The notes: a model not told the origin generated them from the sequence alone. A DNA stretch of 47,908 nucleotides from Chthoniobacteraceae bacterium (GCA_947479475.1 CANJZW010000032.1:1-47908); one strand, 5' to 3'. Positions 1 through 10,561 are shown, numbered from the stretch's first letter. Made by a program: numbers and translations.

Positions 1-330
1 ACCCGCGTGAATGCCGCTAACTTTTTTTGGACCAAAGGGCACGCTGTGACGCAGAATACGTATCAGGCAGGCGGGGTCATCTATCTCACGGATGTCGGGA
101 GCTATCCGGCATCGCCTAGTTACTACGGCACGCTGGATCAAAGCGGGAATGTCTGGGAATGGACGGAGAGCATCATTTATGAAACCAAGCGTGTCATTCG
201 CGGCGGCGGTTTTGGCAGTGAAACTAATGCCCTGCGCGCAAGCACGCGCTGCAATGCTTCGCCGGCGAAGTCATATTCGGAAACGGGTTTCAGGCTCGCA
301 CGGGCCATGGTGAAGGAAGGAGAACAATGA
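1..330 (+). CDS. C-terminal part of an FGE-fold (SUMF1/FGE-sulfatase domain) protein, cut by the window edge
   Basis: The frame is open from base 1, so the true start lies upstream and only the last 109 residues are visible. The stretch GNVWEWTES, then RVIRGGGFGS, and an ending SETGFRLAR are the usual C-terminal landmarks of the formylglycine-generating-enzyme fold. True formylglycine-generating enzymes have two copper-binding cysteines shortly after the GGSF-type motif. Here that segment reads GGGFGSETNALRASTR and has no cysteine pair, so sulfatase activation is unlikely. The protein is more likely one of the many FGE-fold binding or accessory proteins of this phylum. The stop codon overlaps the start of the next gene as ATGA at 327-330, so the two are translationally coupled. 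The family call is firm; the role is unknown. Confidence 0.85.
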   Translation, partial: TRVNAANFFWTKGHAVTQNTYQAGGVIYLTDVGSYPASPSYYGTLDQSGNVWEWTESIIYETKRVIRGGGFGSETNALRASTRCNASPAKSYSETGFRLARAMVKEGEQ

Positions 331-2780
331 GACTCACTGATCATCAAGGAATCTTCCGCTACTTGGCGACTCTGTTGCTGCTTGTTGGCTTGTCTGAATG
401 TCCCGCCGCCCCAGCCGCTGCCGCGGATCCTCTGGCCAAAGTGCAGCCGATGTTCGATGAACATTGCTACGACTGCCACGATGCGGATGCGAAGAAAGGC
501 GGGCTCGATTTGGCGGCACTGAAATGGAAACTCGATGACGCAGAGATCCTCCAACAGTGGACCAAAGTCTTCGATAAGGTGGCACGCGGTGAGATGCCGC
601 CGAAGGACAAGAAGCGCCCGACCGGAGAGTTGAGCGGGCCTTTTCTCCATTCGCTCGGTGGATACCTTCACGACTTTAGTTTGGCAACGCAGCAGCGGGA
701 TGGGCGCGTCGTTTATCGGCGGCTAAATCGTACGGAGTATGAGCACACTCTGCACGACTTGCTCGGCATCGACACCGCGCTGCGCGATCTCCTGCCGGAA
801 GATGGCACGCTGGACGGTTTCGATAATGTGGGTTCCGCACTGAACCTCTCGGCTGTGCATTTGGAGCGCTACATGCAGGCGGCGGATCTTTCATTGAAGG
901 AGGCAACGAGCACTGGGCCGCGCCCGGTGACGACAAAAATTCGCACGGACTATGAGGAGACGTGGAAAGACTGGGGGCCAATTGGTTTCTCCCGGATTCT
1001 TTGGACACGTTCGTCGGAGGGTGTGCTTGCCATTCGGTCGCTCGGAGGCTCCCCGCCTCATGGCGGATTGCTTGCTTGGCGGCCGCCCGTGCCGGGCGCT
1101 CGTTACCGTTTCTGCATTCGAGCGAAGTCGATCATCGACCGCGACAGCCTGTATTCTGGCGGTGCCCACAAGGCGGCGCCGGACCGTCGGGTAATCCTGA
1201 AAGTCTATGTCGGCGCGAGCCACGCGGACGGGAGGAATGTCGTGGATTTCTTCGAGATGAGTCCTGAGGGGTTCCGCGAGTTCACTGTGGAGACACGCAT
1301 TCAGGCTGGGCAAACGATCTTCATGGAGCCTTTCCGCTCGGTGCCCGAGATGCCGGACGAGAAAGCGATGAATACCAGCTATGCAGCCGCCATCGAGTCG
1401 ATTGAGATCGAAGGACCGTTGTTCGACACCTGGCCGTTGCGTGGACACACACTGCTCTATGGGGATCTGCCTATTGAGAAGGGACATGTTGTTTCGAAGC
1501 AACCCGAGGCTGATGCGCGGCGATTGCTTGCCGCGTTTTTGCCGAAAGTGTTTCGCCGCCCGGTGACGGAGACGGAGGTTGCGGACCTCGTTGGCTTTAT
1601 GAGTGATGAGATGCAGAAAGGCCGCGCCTTTGATGAAGCGCTGGGCGGCGCCTACAAACTCGCGCTGTGCTCGCCAAGGTTCCTCTTTCTCGCCGAGAAG
1701 CCCGGCGCACTGAATGATTATGCGCTGGCTGCGCGCCTCAGCTACGCTCTTTGGAGCACGGCGCCGGACGAAGAACTCGCAGCGCTCGCCGATCAGAACA
1801 AACTGCACGAACCTGTTACGCTGCGCGCACAGACCGAGAGACTGCTCGCTTCACCAAAGGCGGAGCGTTTCACCCAGAATTTCCTCGGAAGCTGGCTCAA
1901 CCTTCGCGATATCGACTTCACGCAGCCGGATACCAAGCTCTATCCCGAGTTTGAGGTTTACCTGCAACGATCGATGATGCGCGAGAGCACGGCGTTCTTT
2001 AACGAGATGCTCCGGCACGATCTCAGTGTGCGCAACGTGGTCCACTCCGACTTCGCGATGCTCAACGAACGTCTAGCCGAACATTACCAGATATCCGGAG
2101 TGAAAGGGCCGGACATTCAGAAAGTCACCCTGCCAGCGAACTCTCATCGCGGTGGCTTCCTCACTCAGGGCGCTGTCTTGAAAGTCAGTGCGAATGGCAC
2201 CACCACCTCGCCCGTGGTGCGCGGTGCCTATGTGCTGGATCGCATTCTTGGCACACCGCCCGATCCACCGCCGAAAAATGTGGCCGCCATCGAGCCCGAC
2301 ATCCGCGGCACCACCAGCATCCGCGAGCAACTCGACAAACATCGCAATCAAACCGCCTGCGCAGGCTGCCACGCGAAGCTCGATCCGCCTGGATTCGCTC
2401 TTGAGAGCTTCGATGTCACCGGTCGCTGGCGCACAAAATATCGCGCTATTCCAGAAAGCGCGAAGGGCAAAACTGTGGGCATTCCCGGCTCTGATGTCCG
2501 CTATTACATTGACGGTCCAAAAATCGACCCGAGTTACAAGCTCGCCGATGGCCGTGAGTTCCAGGATGTGGACGCCTTCAAGCAACTGCTCCTCGCCCAT
2601 CCCGAACAAGTCGCCCACTGCATGACGGAGAAACTCATTACCTACCTTACAGGCGCCCGAATTCAGTTCGCCGACCGCAAGGTGGTGGACGCCATCGTGC
2701 AGCGCGCCGCGTCCAGCGACTTCGGTCTGCGCACACTCCTGCATGAGGTGATCCAGAGCCGTATGTTCACTCACAAATAG
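327..2780 (+). CDS. Exported c-type cytochrome of the DUF1587/DUF1595/DUF1592/DUF1588/DUF1585 family
   Basis: An 817-residue protein with an N-terminal signal peptide (hydrophobic stretch about residues 11-33, cleavage near AAAAD). A planctomycete-type cytochrome domain follows, with heme motif CYDCH at residues 47-51. A second motif, CAGCH, lies at 678-682 in the DUF1588 part. Between them are the DUF1587 signature (RLNRTEYEHTLHDLLG, about 130-145), DUF1595/DUF1592 (FRRPVTETEV, then RLSYALWSTAPDEEL), DUF1588 (RGGFLTQGAVL) and a C-terminal DUF1585. This domain order is standard for the family, which is nearly always next to a DUF1552 gene, as it is here. The biochemical role is not established; the heme motifs and export suggest a periplasmic or outer-membrane electron-transfer protein acting on an organic substrate. 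The start is set by the ATGA overlap with the upstream gene. Confidence 0.93.
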   Translation: MRLTDHQGIFRYLATLLLLVGLSECPAAPAAAADPLAKVQPMFDEHCYDCHDADAKKGGLDLAALKWKLDDAEILQQWTKVFDKVARGEMPPKDKKRPTGELSGPFLHSLGGYLHDFSLATQQRDGRVVYRRLNRTEYEHTLHDLLGIDTALRDLLPEDGTLDGFDNVGSALNLSAVHLERYMQAADLSLKEATSTGPRPVTTKIRTDYEETWKDWGPIGFSRILWTRSSEGVLAIRSLGGSPPHGGLLAWRPPVPGARYRFCIRAKSIIDRDSLYSGGAHKAAPDRRVILKVYVGASHADGRNVVDFFEMSPEGFREFTVETRIQAGQTIFMEPFRSVPEMPDEKAMNTSYAAAIESIEIEGPLFDTWPLRGHTLLYGDLPIEKGHVVSKQPEADARRLLAAFLPKVFRRPVTETEVADLVGFMSDEMQKGRAFDEALGGAYKLALCSPRFLFLAEKPGALNDYALAARLSYALWSTAPDEELAALADQNKLHEPVTLRAQTERLLASPKAERFTQNFLGSWLNLRDIDFTQPDTKLYPEFEVYLQRSMMRESTAFFNEMLRHDLSVRNVVHSDFAMLNERLAEHYQISGVKGPDIQKVTLPANSHRGGFLTQGAVLKVSANGTTTSPVVRGAYVLDRILGTPPDPPPKNVAAIEPDIRGTTSIREQLDKHRNQTACAGCHAKLDPPGFALESFDVTGRWRTKYRAIPESAKGKTVGIPGSDVRYYIDGPKIDPSYKLADGREFQDVDAFKQLLLAHPEQVAHCMTEKLITYLTGARIQFADRKVVDAIVQRAASSDFGLRTLLHEVIQSRMFTHK

Positions 2781-2787
2781 ACCAACG

Positions 2788-4062
2788 ATGAACTTTATTA
2801 CTCAAAGACACCTCTCCCGCCGCGCACTGCTGAAGCAAGGTAGCATCGCCCTCGCCTTGCCTTGGCTCGAGTCGATGCAGTCAGCATTTGCCGCCACGCC
2901 CGTGCAGCCAAAACGATTTGTCTGCGTGCTGAACTATTTCAGCTTTCACGCACCGAACTTCTTCCCGAAAGAAGCGGGCGCAGCCTACACACCATCGCCC
3001 TACTTGGATCTCATCAAGGACCATCGTGATGATTTCACCGTCATCTCCGGCCTCAATCATCCAGAGGTGCGCGATGGGCATGCGTCAGACAGATCCTTCC
3101 TCACTGGCACCCCGCATCCCAGCTCACCCAGCTTTCGCAACGGCATCTCGCTAGATCAATTGATCGCGGAGAAAATAGGCTCACAGACCCGCTTTGGATC
3201 CATCGCCATGGCGCAGGGCAACGGCACGAGCTTCAGCTACTCACGCAGTGGCGTTGCTATTCCGGCGGAAGCCAGCGTAACGCGAATGTTTTCGAAACTG
3301 TTCATTAATGGCACTCCCGCCGAAATTCAAAGCGAAGTGGAGCGTGTCCGGCAAGGCCGCAGCATCCTCGACCGTGTTGGAGCAGAGGCTCGGGCCATGC
3401 AGCGGGATGTCGGCGCTGTGGACCGCGATAAACTCGACCAATACTTCACCAGCGTGCGGGAACTGGAACAGCGCATGGTCAGCGCCGAAGACTATGCGCG
3501 TCGGCCGAAACCTAATCCCGGCATCGCCCCCCTGAAGGATCCGGCACCCGACGAGAAAACCGTCTCCTTTGGTCTCAACCTCCAACTCGCCCAGCTCGCC
3601 TTTCAAGCCGACCTCACGCGCCTTGCTACGATCTACTACATCGGCACCGCCAAGACCCCATCGAAGCCTGGAGAAACTTTCGCCTATCACGACCTCAGTC
3701 ATCACGGTCAGGACAGTGGCAAGATTAACAAACTCACCCTCCTCGAGCGCGACATTATGAGCGAGTGCGGCAGGTTTCTCGGTAGACTGAAAACGCCCGA
3801 CGAAAGCGGTACCCGGCTCATCGACAACACCATCACGGTCGTCGGCGCCGGCATGGGCAACGCCTCCAGCCACGATGCCACTAACCTTCCCATCCTCGTC
3901 GCTGGCGGCGGCTTCAAACACGGACAGCACATCGCTCACGATCCAAAGTCCCCGCCCCCCCTCTGCAATCTTTGGGTGCAAATCGCCCGGCAAATGGGCG
4001 TCGAAACAGACAAGTTTGGCACGAGTACCAAGAAAACGCTCGCGGGCCTAGAGACAGCGTGA
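2788..4062 (+). CDS. DUF1552 protein with a twin-arginine signal
   Basis: A 424-residue DUF1552 family protein. The N-terminus has SRRALLKQG (arginines 11 and 12) before a hydrophobic segment ending near SAFAAT, a typical Tat export signal. It starts seven bases after the DUF1592 stop and is clearly in the same operon. The family pairs with DUF1592 cytochromes and is thought to be distantly related to DUF1501 and the alkaline phosphatase/sulfatase-like fold; no reaction is proven. Visible conserved pieces include VISGLNHPEVRDGHASDRSFLTG written in part as GLNHPEVRDGHASD, and a late VGAGMGNASSHDATNLPIL segment of which GMGNASSHD is the core. Tat export would fit folding with a metal cofactor in the cytoplasm, which is inference. 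Length and both ends look normal. Confidence 0.92.
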   Translation: MNFITQRHLSRRALLKQGSIALALPWLESMQSAFAATPVQPKRFVCVLNYFSFHAPNFFPKEAGAAYTPSPYLDLIKDHRDDFTVISGLNHPEVRDGHASDRSFLTGTPHPSSPSFRNGISLDQLIAEKIGSQTRFGSIAMAQGNGTSFSYSRSGVAIPAEASVTRMFSKLFINGTPAEIQSEVERVRQGRSILDRVGAEARAMQRDVGAVDRDKLDQYFTSVRELEQRMVSAEDYARRPKPNPGIAPLKDPAPDEKTVSFGLNLQLAQLAFQADLTRLATIYYIGTAKTPSKPGETFAYHDLSHHGQDSGKINKLTLLERDIMSECGRFLGRLKTPDESGTRLIDNTITVVGAGMGNASSHDATNLPILVAGGGFKHGQHIAHDPKSPPPLCNLWVQIARQMGVETDKFGTSTKKTLAGLETA

Positions 4063-4195
4063 ACCCGACGCAACGCTAGTTCCCTGCCATCATGCGCTGA
4101 TAGACGCAAAACGGACATCTGCCTTAAACGAACTCGCGTTTTACCCCCCCCTGCACGACCTTTTTTTGATAAGTTGTACACAGCAACCGGTCAGA

Positions 4196-4218
4196 CGCCC
4201 ATTCAAAGGGCGCGTTTT
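4196..4218 (+). terminator. Rho-independent terminator after the FGE-fold/DUF1592/DUF1552 operon
   Basis: A hairpin of CGCCC (4196-4200) and GGGCG (4208-4212) with loop ATTCAAA is followed by CGTTTT. It lies 134 bases after the DUF1552 stop and just before the end of the convergent DUF1501 gene. The T run is on the plus strand only, so it best serves the plus-strand operon. Confidence 0.6.
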
Positions 4219-4229
4219 CATTGCCAAGG

Positions 4230-5678
4230 TCAGCTGAGAATTGCCTTCACAACCTTGCCGTGGACGTCTGTGAGACGGTAACGCCGGCCCTGAAATTTGT
4301 AGGTTAGCGCCTCGTGATCCATGCCAAGCTGGTTGAGAATCGTGGCTTGGATATCGTGCACATGAACGCCGTCCTGAACGACGTTGTAGCCCAGTTCATC
4401 GGTCTCGCCATAAACCATGCCGCCTTTGACCCCGCCGCCTGCCATCCACATCGTGAAACAGCGGGGATGATGGTCGCGGCCGAAGTTTGTGCTCAGTTTG
4501 CCCTGGCAATAGTTGGTGCGGCCGAATTCTCCGCCCCAGACAACAAGCGTATCCTCAAGCATTCCGCGCTGCTTGAGGTCCTGAAGGAGTGCGGCGCACC
4601 CGCGGTCGGTTTCACGGCATAGTTTTGGAATAGCGCCCGGAACTCCTCCGTGGTGATCCCAGTCCTGGTGGTAGAGTTGGATGAAGCGGACGCCTTTTTC
4701 GGCAAGGCGCCGGGCTTGAAGGCAGTTTGCGGCGAAGGTGCCGGGCACTTTTGCCTCGGGGCCGTAGAGCTCAAAAGTGGCTTCACTTTCGGAGGCGATA
4801 TCTGTGACTTCCGGGATGCTGGTCTGCATGCGGAAGGCCATTTCGTAATTGGCGATGCGGGCTTGGATGCCGGGTTCGATGCCGGTGGTTTCAAGCTGGT
4901 GCGTGTGGAGGGCTTCCATCTTGCTGAGCATCAGGCGGCGGCTTTCCCGCGAAACCCCTTCCGGGTTGTTGAGGTACAAGACGGGATCCTTGGCCGGGCG
5001 AAATTGGAGTCCCTGATATTCAGCCGGAAGAAAGCCGCTTCCCCAGAGGTGAGCGCCAAGGGGTTGGCCGCCTTTGCCTTTGGTAATGAGCACCACAAAC
5101 CCGGGCAGGTTACTGTTTTCACTTCCCAATCCGTAACTGAGCCAAGCGCCCATACTTGGGCGGCCCGGAATCTGCGAGCCGGTTTGAAAAAACGTCACGC
5201 CCGGCCCGTGGTTGATGGACTCGGTAAACATCGAGCGGATGATACAGAGCTCCGGAGCAACCTCCGCGGTGTTGGGAAGGTGCTCTCCAAACCAGGCGCC
5301 TGCGGGCCCGTGTTGTGAGAACTTGAAGGGCGATCCCACCATGGGAATCGATGATTGGTTTCCGGACATCCCGGTGAGGCGCTGCCCGCCGCGAACAGAG
5401 TCTGGAAGCTGTTCGCCGTGTCTTTTAATCAATTCAGGTTTGTAATCAAAGAGGTCCAGCTGGGACGGACCTCCGGACATGAAAAGGTAGATGACGCGTT
5501 TGGCTTTGGCTGAAAAGTGGGAGAGGTTCGCCTGGTTTTTAGGCGCTTCTCCGGCCTTTGCCTCGTTTGAGACGAGCATGTCAGAAAGCGCCAGGCTTCC
5601 CAACCCCAGTCCCGATTGGCGCAGAAAATGGCGGCGCGGGAGCACCGTATGCAGGGGAGATGACGCGAGAGATTGCAT
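4230..5678 (-). CDS. DUF1501 protein with a twin-arginine signal
   Basis: A 482-residue DUF1501 family protein. Arginines 15 and 16 in PRRHFLRQSGLGLG, followed by a short hydrophobic stretch, form a Tat signal. Family landmarks are visible: VIYLFMSGGPSQLDLFDYKP near residues 62-81, LVVWGGEFGRT near 390, GRDHHPRCFTMWMAGGG, and GMDHEALTYKFQGRRYRL at the C-terminus. DUF1501 belongs to the alkaline phosphatase/sulfatase-like superfamily by fold, but no substrate is known. It starts two bases after the stop of the DUF1549/DUF1553 cytochrome gene and is certainly co-transcribed with it. A homologue of the same length lies at 36888-38336 next to the second DUF1549/DUF1553 gene, which supports a paired function. 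Confidence 0.94.
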   Translation of the reverse strand: MQSLASSPLHTVLPRRHFLRQSGLGLGSLALSDMLVSNEAKAGEAPKNQANLSHFSAKAKRVIYLFMSGGPSQLDLFDYKPELIKRHGEQLPDSVRGGQRLTGMSGNQSSIPMVGSPFKFSQHGPAGAWFGEHLPNTAEVAPELCIIRSMFTESINHGPGVTFFQTGSQIPGRPSMGAWLSYGLGSENSNLPGFVVLITKGKGGQPLGAHLWGSGFLPAEYQGLQFRPAKDPVLYLNNPEGVSRESRRLMLSKMEALHTHQLETTGIEPGIQARIANYEMAFRMQTSIPEVTDIASESEATFELYGPEAKVPGTFAANCLQARRLAEKGVRFIQLYHQDWDHHGGVPGAIPKLCRETDRGCAALLQDLKQRGMLEDTLVVWGGEFGRTNYCQGKLSTNFGRDHHPRCFTMWMAGGGVKGGMVYGETDELGYNVVQDGVHVHDIQATILNQLGMDHEALTYKFQGRRYRLTDVHGKVVKAILS

Positions 5679-5680
5679 GG

Positions 5681-8600
5681 CTATTGTTTGACGATGGAGC
5701 CGTCGTGGTTGAAGAGGGCCTGGGCAAGGATCGCGGCAGCCGCGACCTCTGGTGCGGGAAGGGAGGGGTTGGCTGGAGTCTGTCCAACCTTAAGCAGCGC
5801 AGCGGCCTCCAGGGGATGGGCTGTAAAATGGGCGAGCTGCTCTTGGTAAAGGGAAGAGGTGATTTCTTTCTCTCTAGCATCCGGGAAACGCGACAAACAG
5901 GAAAGGAATGCCTCCTCCACCAAGGCCCCGAGATTTCCCCCATGTTTTTTTTGTAGCTGTTCGCCCAGAATCCGGGCGGCCTCCACGTATTGCGGGCCGT
6001 TGAGTAATACGAGGGCTTGGAGCGGCGTGTTGGTGCGCTCCCGTTTTGCGGAGCAGACTGCCCTGCGGGCGGAGTCGAATGCCATCATGGCCGGTGGCGG
6101 AGAGGTTCTGCGCCAGCGCGTGTACAAGCTGCGCCTGAAGCTTCCATCGCCCTTGTCCGCAGCGGTGGGGCGGAACGCCTCGGAACTCTCGTAGGGATTT
6201 ACAGGCGGGCCGCCAATTTTTGTGCTGAGCAGGCCACTGGCGCTTAGAAACGTATCGCGCACGGCCTCGGCAGGGAGTCGAAATCTGGGGCCGCGCGCGA
6301 GGAGGACGTTTTCTGGATCGTCCGCTAAGATGGCGACCGAGGAGATGCTTTCCTGACGGTAAGTTTGGGAGAGGACCATTCCCTTGAGCAGGGCTTTAGT
6401 GTCCCAACCGCTTTTGATAAAAGAAAGTGCCAGCGCATCGAGGACATCCTGGTATTCTGGCTGCGTTCCCTGACTTCCAAAGTCATCGGAAGTCTTCACC
6501 AAGCCGCGCCCAAAGAGGGCCTGCCAAAAGCGATTAACGCTTACCCGCGCTAGCAATGGATGTCCTGGATCAGTGAGCCAGCGTGCGAGGCCAAGACGGT
6601 TGCGGGGGGCGTTGACTGGGAATGGAGGCAGAGAAGCGGGTGTATTGGCGAAGACTTCGTCCCTGCGTTGGTCGTATTGGCCGCGGAGGAGGACGTAGGC
6701 TTTTTTGGGCTCCGGCGTCTCGTGCATTACGGAGATTTCGGGCTGCGATTCCAAGAAAGCCAGCACTGCATTTCGAGATTTTTTGAGCGCGTCCAAGGCC
6801 GAGGTGTGTGCTTCGGGAGGATTTGCTGCGAGGAACGTTTCGAAGAGTGTTGCCTCGTCATTGCCTGCAAATTGGTCTACTTTTTTTGACCAGAGGGAGA
6901 GCGCCTGCTGGGGGGCAAAGGTTGCTGTGATTTCCAGTGCAGAGAGACGGCGGTTAAAGACGCGGATGTCGTCGACGATTCCGTTTTTGAACCCACGGTC
7001 TCGCATGCGCGCTCCGAGCGTGATGTTTTCGCGAGCGGGATTGATGTCGCGGGAGAGGGTGTCCTTGAGAACGCTGGTCTCTGCTTTTTGACCATCGAGA
7101 AAAATCTGCAAACCAGCAGCTTTTCCTGATCCGTCCGAGGTGATGGCAACGTGCGTCCACACCCCTGGCTGTAGACCGCTTTTGGTTTGGATGGACGCTG
7201 CGTCCCCTGGCCAGAAGCGCACCAGAGACCATTTCAGTTTACCGTTTTCGAGCAGCAGTTCAAAGCCGCGACTGGCGGCATCCGTCCAAGCTTTGGAACG
7301 GTGCAAAACGACCGAGCGCTCCTGAACTGCAGGCATTTGTAGCCAGAGTGCAATCGTAAATGGATCACTGCGGTTGAAGCTTCCGACGGGAAGGGTGAGT
7401 TCATCGTCTCCTGAAAGCTGGATGGCCGCGGTGTCTTCCGAGCGGCCTTTGACTGTTTTGTTTTCGCCTGCGAGGGCCACTGGTTTGGCTGGATCGTTCA
7501 GGTTCAGTAGTTTTTTATCTCCAACTTTGGCGGCTTGGAAGCGGCCGATTTCTCCCGAGATACTCAGCTCGGTGGTCCTGTGAGAGAGCCAGGCTGCGAA
7601 TAGGTCCTTGGCCGCTGAAGCTGTTTCTTTGGTAGTGATTTCGGCATCGGCGGCCGTGCTGATTAACTCGCCGAGTTTCTTTTTCGCCTCGTTGGAGAGG
7701 AGTCGAGTGGACGGAGTTGGAGCATCGTTGGTAAAAAACGAATAGAGACCGGCTTCGTCGATGTCATCGAAGAAGGCGAACATTTGATAAAATTCCTTCT
7801 GGGAAATTGGATCAAATTTGTGGTCGTGGCACTTTGCGCACTCGAAGGTTAGTCCCAGGAATGCAGTGCCGAAAGTTTGAACCCTATCGGCAATGTATTC
7901 TACTCTGTATTCCTCCTCGACCGATCCCCCCTCGGCTTCTTGTTGGTGGAGGCGGTTGAAAGCGGTTGCCAGAATCTGCTCGTCGGTTGGGTTTTGGAGA
8001 AGATCGCCTGCAAGTTGCCACGTGACAAAATCGTTAAAAGGGAGGTTGCGATTGAACGCGTTCACCACCCAGTCGCGCCAGGGCCAAACCTCGCGGTCGC
8101 GGTCGACTTGGAAACCAAAACTGTCAGCATAGCGTGAAACATCGAGCCATTCGGATGTCCATCGTTCGCCGAATGCAGGGGAGGATAAAAGCATGTCTAC
8201 GGCCCTTTCGTAGGCGTCGGGTTGTGTGTCTGCGAGCAATGCGCGCACCTGCGCAGCGGAGGGAGGCAGGCCGGTAAGATCAAGGCTGGCGCGGCGCAAG
8301 AGTGCTTCCGGGCGTGCTTCCGGGCGGGGGGTGAGGCCCCGTTTTGCAAGGCTGGCGCGTATGAGTCGGTCAATTTCATTGCCGGTTTCGCCCCGCTCGG
8401 CCGCGATGTTTTTCGGTGGGATGAACGACCATAGGGGCTGGTAGTTGGCTCCTTCCGCGATCCAGCGACGGATGGTTTCTGCTTCAGGTTTGGTCAGACG
8501 TTCCATTTTTGCCTCAGGCGGAGGCATGATCTCGTCTTTGTCTGTGCTAAGGACTCGCGTAAGGACCTGGCTTTCGGATGGATTTCCGGGGGAAAGTGGG

Positions 8601-8809
8601 ATGTCCCCGCTTTTTGCTGGTTTGAGTGCTGAATCCCGGATGTCCAATCGAAGCCCTGCTTTGCGGTGGCCGCTATCTGGGCCATGGCATCCAAAGCACT
8701 TGTCGGAAAGAATGGGGCGGATGTCGCGATTAAACTCCAGAGGAGCCGCTTGAGAGGGGGCTCCGGAGAAAAGAAGGATCAAGAGAATGGTCTGGGGGCG
8801 GCATTGCAT
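5681..8809 (-). CDS. Exported PSCyt1-DUF1549-LamG-DUF1553 cytochrome
   Basis: A 1042-residue protein. The signal peptide (about residues 1-21) precedes a planctomycete cytochrome domain with CFGCH at 38-42. DUF1549 follows ([30 protein letters not shown]), with a second heme-like motif CAKCH at 324-328. A concanavalin/LamG-type module is inserted at about 460-640; [24 protein letters not shown] and [16 protein letters not shown] are its typical strands. DUF1553 closes the protein ([31 protein letters not shown]). The LamG module is absent from the paralogue at 38348-41524, which has a different insert, so substrate recognition may be swapped by module. It heads a two-gene operon with DUF1501. 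No ribosome binding site is obvious. The activity of the family is unknown; sugar or glycoconjugate binding is inferred from LamG. Confidence 0.93.
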   Translation of the reverse strand: MQCRPQTILLILLFSGAPSQAAPLEFNRDIRPILSDKCFGCHGPDSGHRKAGLRLDIRDSALKPAKSGDIPLSPGNPSESQVLTRVLSTDKDEIMPPPEAKMERLTKPEAETIRRWIAEGANYQPLWSFIPPKNIAAERGETGNEIDRLIRASLAKRGLTPRPEARPEALLRRASLDLTGLPPSAAQVRALLADTQPDAYERAVDMLLSSPAFGERWTSEWLDVSRYADSFGFQVDRDREVWPWRDWVVNAFNRNLPFNDFVTWQLAGDLLQNPTDEQILATAFNRLHQQEAEGGSVEEEYRVEYIADRVQTFGTAFLGLTFECAKCHDHKFDPISQKEFYQMFAFFDDIDEAGLYSFFTNDAPTPSTRLLSNEAKKKLGELISTAADAEITTKETASAAKDLFAAWLSHRTTELSISGEIGRFQAAKVGDKKLLNLNDPAKPVALAGENKTVKGRSEDTAAIQLSGDDELTLPVGSFNRSDPFTIALWLQMPAVQERSVVLHRSKAWTDAASRGFELLLENGKLKWSLVRFWPGDAASIQTKSGLQPGVWTHVAITSDGSGKAAGLQIFLDGQKAETSVLKDTLSRDINPARENITLGARMRDRGFKNGIVDDIRVFNRRLSALEITATFAPQQALSLWSKKVDQFAGNDEATLFETFLAANPPEAHTSALDALKKSRNAVLAFLESQPEISVMHETPEPKKAYVLLRGQYDQRRDEVFANTPASLPPFPVNAPRNRLGLARWLTDPGHPLLARVSVNRFWQALFGRGLVKTSDDFGSQGTQPEYQDVLDALALSFIKSGWDTKALLKGMVLSQTYRQESISSVAILADDPENVLLARGPRFRLPAEAVRDTFLSASGLLSTKIGGPPVNPYESSEAFRPTAADKGDGSFRRSLYTRWRRTSPPPAMMAFDSARRAVCSAKRERTNTPLQALVLLNGPQYVEAARILGEQLQKKHGGNLGALVEEAFLSCLSRFPDAREKEITSSLYQEQLAHFTAHPLEAAALLKVGQTPANPSLPAPEVAAAAILAQALFNHDGSIVKQ

Positions 8810-9090
8810 CGGGGTGAGCTCTGTTTTGAGAATGACCCGGCATCGAAATGGGCCTTAGTGGTGAAGTTACACTGGCTCCAGATTGTAACGAGCCGAAAAA
8901 GTCTCTGTGCATGACCTGCTAAAGGTTTTTCTGACGGCACGGTTTCGTTGCGCGCGGTTTCCTCGAGGCTGCCGGGCCAAGTGATCCGTTATATTTGGAA
9001 TCAGGACGTTGAGAGGGAATGGTTTTCTGGAATGCAGTGATCTCTTTTCCAACGCTCACGGACCTCAGCTGTCTTCCATTCCCTCCGTAG

Positions 9091-10455
9091 CTTGTCGGCA
9101 CCAGCCTCGTGCCTGTGCTCTATGACGACAAAACGGACAGATTACGTTTTTTGTTCTGTCGTCTTGCGAGGATTTCTTGCTTAACCGATGGCCGCCGAGA
9201 CTCCAAAGAGATCTGCAATTCCTGATTAGCCTCGATTTCAGAAAGCAGTTGTTCAGACTTGCGATAACCTCTTTGCGGCAATACTGATGCATATGAGTTC
9301 GGCACACTTGCCGGTTCCGTTCACCCCTTCCCAACCTGACTGGATGAGAAATCCTATCTGCTCTAAATATCGCACGTTTTTGCCCACCGCTTTCCAACCA
9401 TCTCTCCCGGCGGTATTGAGGATGTGGGCGCCTGCTACTTCGACACGCTTTACGGCGCTGCCGGCTTTTGTGAGCGGCGTCCATTGCACTATCCTAAGCC
9501 TGTTTATGTGGCTGTGGCGACGTTGACAAAGGTGCTTGATAGAGTGAAGCTTGTGCGACAGGTTCCGACAGGTTCTTCCAGCGTCTACGCGCTCGAGTTC
9601 GAACGGGATGGAGAATACATCTACGCCGTGTGGACCCCGCGCGGCCATTGTGAGCTGGAGTTCGAGTTCCCCTCGGAGACGACGCTCAAGGGCACCAGTT
9701 TCTATGGCGTCCGAAACATCGTCCAAACCAGCGCCAAACGTCTTCGTGCGGATGCTTCGACCGCTGTCTCCTATCTCACTTCCCCAAAAGCCGTCGCTCA
9801 GGTGCGTGCGGGAAAGCGCACCTTTCCAGATAACCTGCCGCCGGCCGATACTCGGGTTGTGAGCCGGATGGAGGATGCCTCCGCGTGGACACTTGGCCCG
9901 GGCGAGCCAAAATTGGACAACCCCGAGCGACACGCCGGCCGGTTCACCCTCACCGGAGTGAACGATTCAGAAAAGGGCGCGTGCCTTGAATTGGAGCTCC
10001 TGCATGAGGGAGATGTTCCTGATATTGTTGGAGAATATGCCTCGGTGCGTCTGAAAGAGCCGGCAACTATCCCGGGCCAGCCTGACACTGTTGGCGTGTG
10101 GATTAAGGGCGACAGTAGTTGGGGCCGTGTTTACTGGGAGTTGGAGGATGCAAAAGGCGAACGTTGGATTTCCGCCGGTGGATACGACGGAGGCGATTGG
10201 GGCAACCAGAGCTCCATCGACTTTGACGGCTGGTGTTATCTGAGTTTCCCTCTCACCAACGCCTCTCCCGCTTCACACCTCGAACCGGGATTGGGCGCCG
10301 GCCAGTGGAGGGGCAATGGCGATGGACGCCTTGATTACCCACTCAAGCTCATCGGTTTGTTTGTGGAAACGCACAGACGCTCGCTCAACTTGACAGACAT
10401 GGAGAAGGTTAAAAGCAGGATCCGCATTAAGGATGCCAGTGTTTCCGGGCGCTGA
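9091..10455 (+). pseudogene. Decayed glycoside-hydrolase-like gene with frameshifts and in-frame stops
   Basis: Protein-like sequence runs across three reading-frame segments. Bases 9091-9135 give LVGTSLVPVLYDDKT in frame 1. About 9135-9284 gives a segment in frame 3 containing FVLSSCEDFLLNRWPPRLQR and LFRLAITSLRQY. From 9286 frame 1 resumes with AYEFGTLAGSVHPFPT, a stop, LDEKSYLL, a stop, and then an uninterrupted stretch to 10455. The longest open part (9424-10455, 343 residues) starts in mid-domain (GACYFDTLYGAAGFCERRP) and continues into beta-rich C-terminal domains. The layout resembles the end of a clan-A type glycosidase followed by Ig-like and carbohydrate-binding modules, but I cannot name the family. 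The 5' part is missing or too decayed to follow before about 9020. A sequencing error cluster is possible but less likely, given two frameshifts plus two stops. Confidence 0.65.
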
Positions 10456-10561
10456 ATCACCCTCTTGATCCGGGTTAGTCAGTCCGCTCGCCCCGGGACT
10501 CTTTACTTTTTGAAATTGCCGTGAACACCCGCGTCTAGCAGCTTGGGCACTGGCTGGTCTT

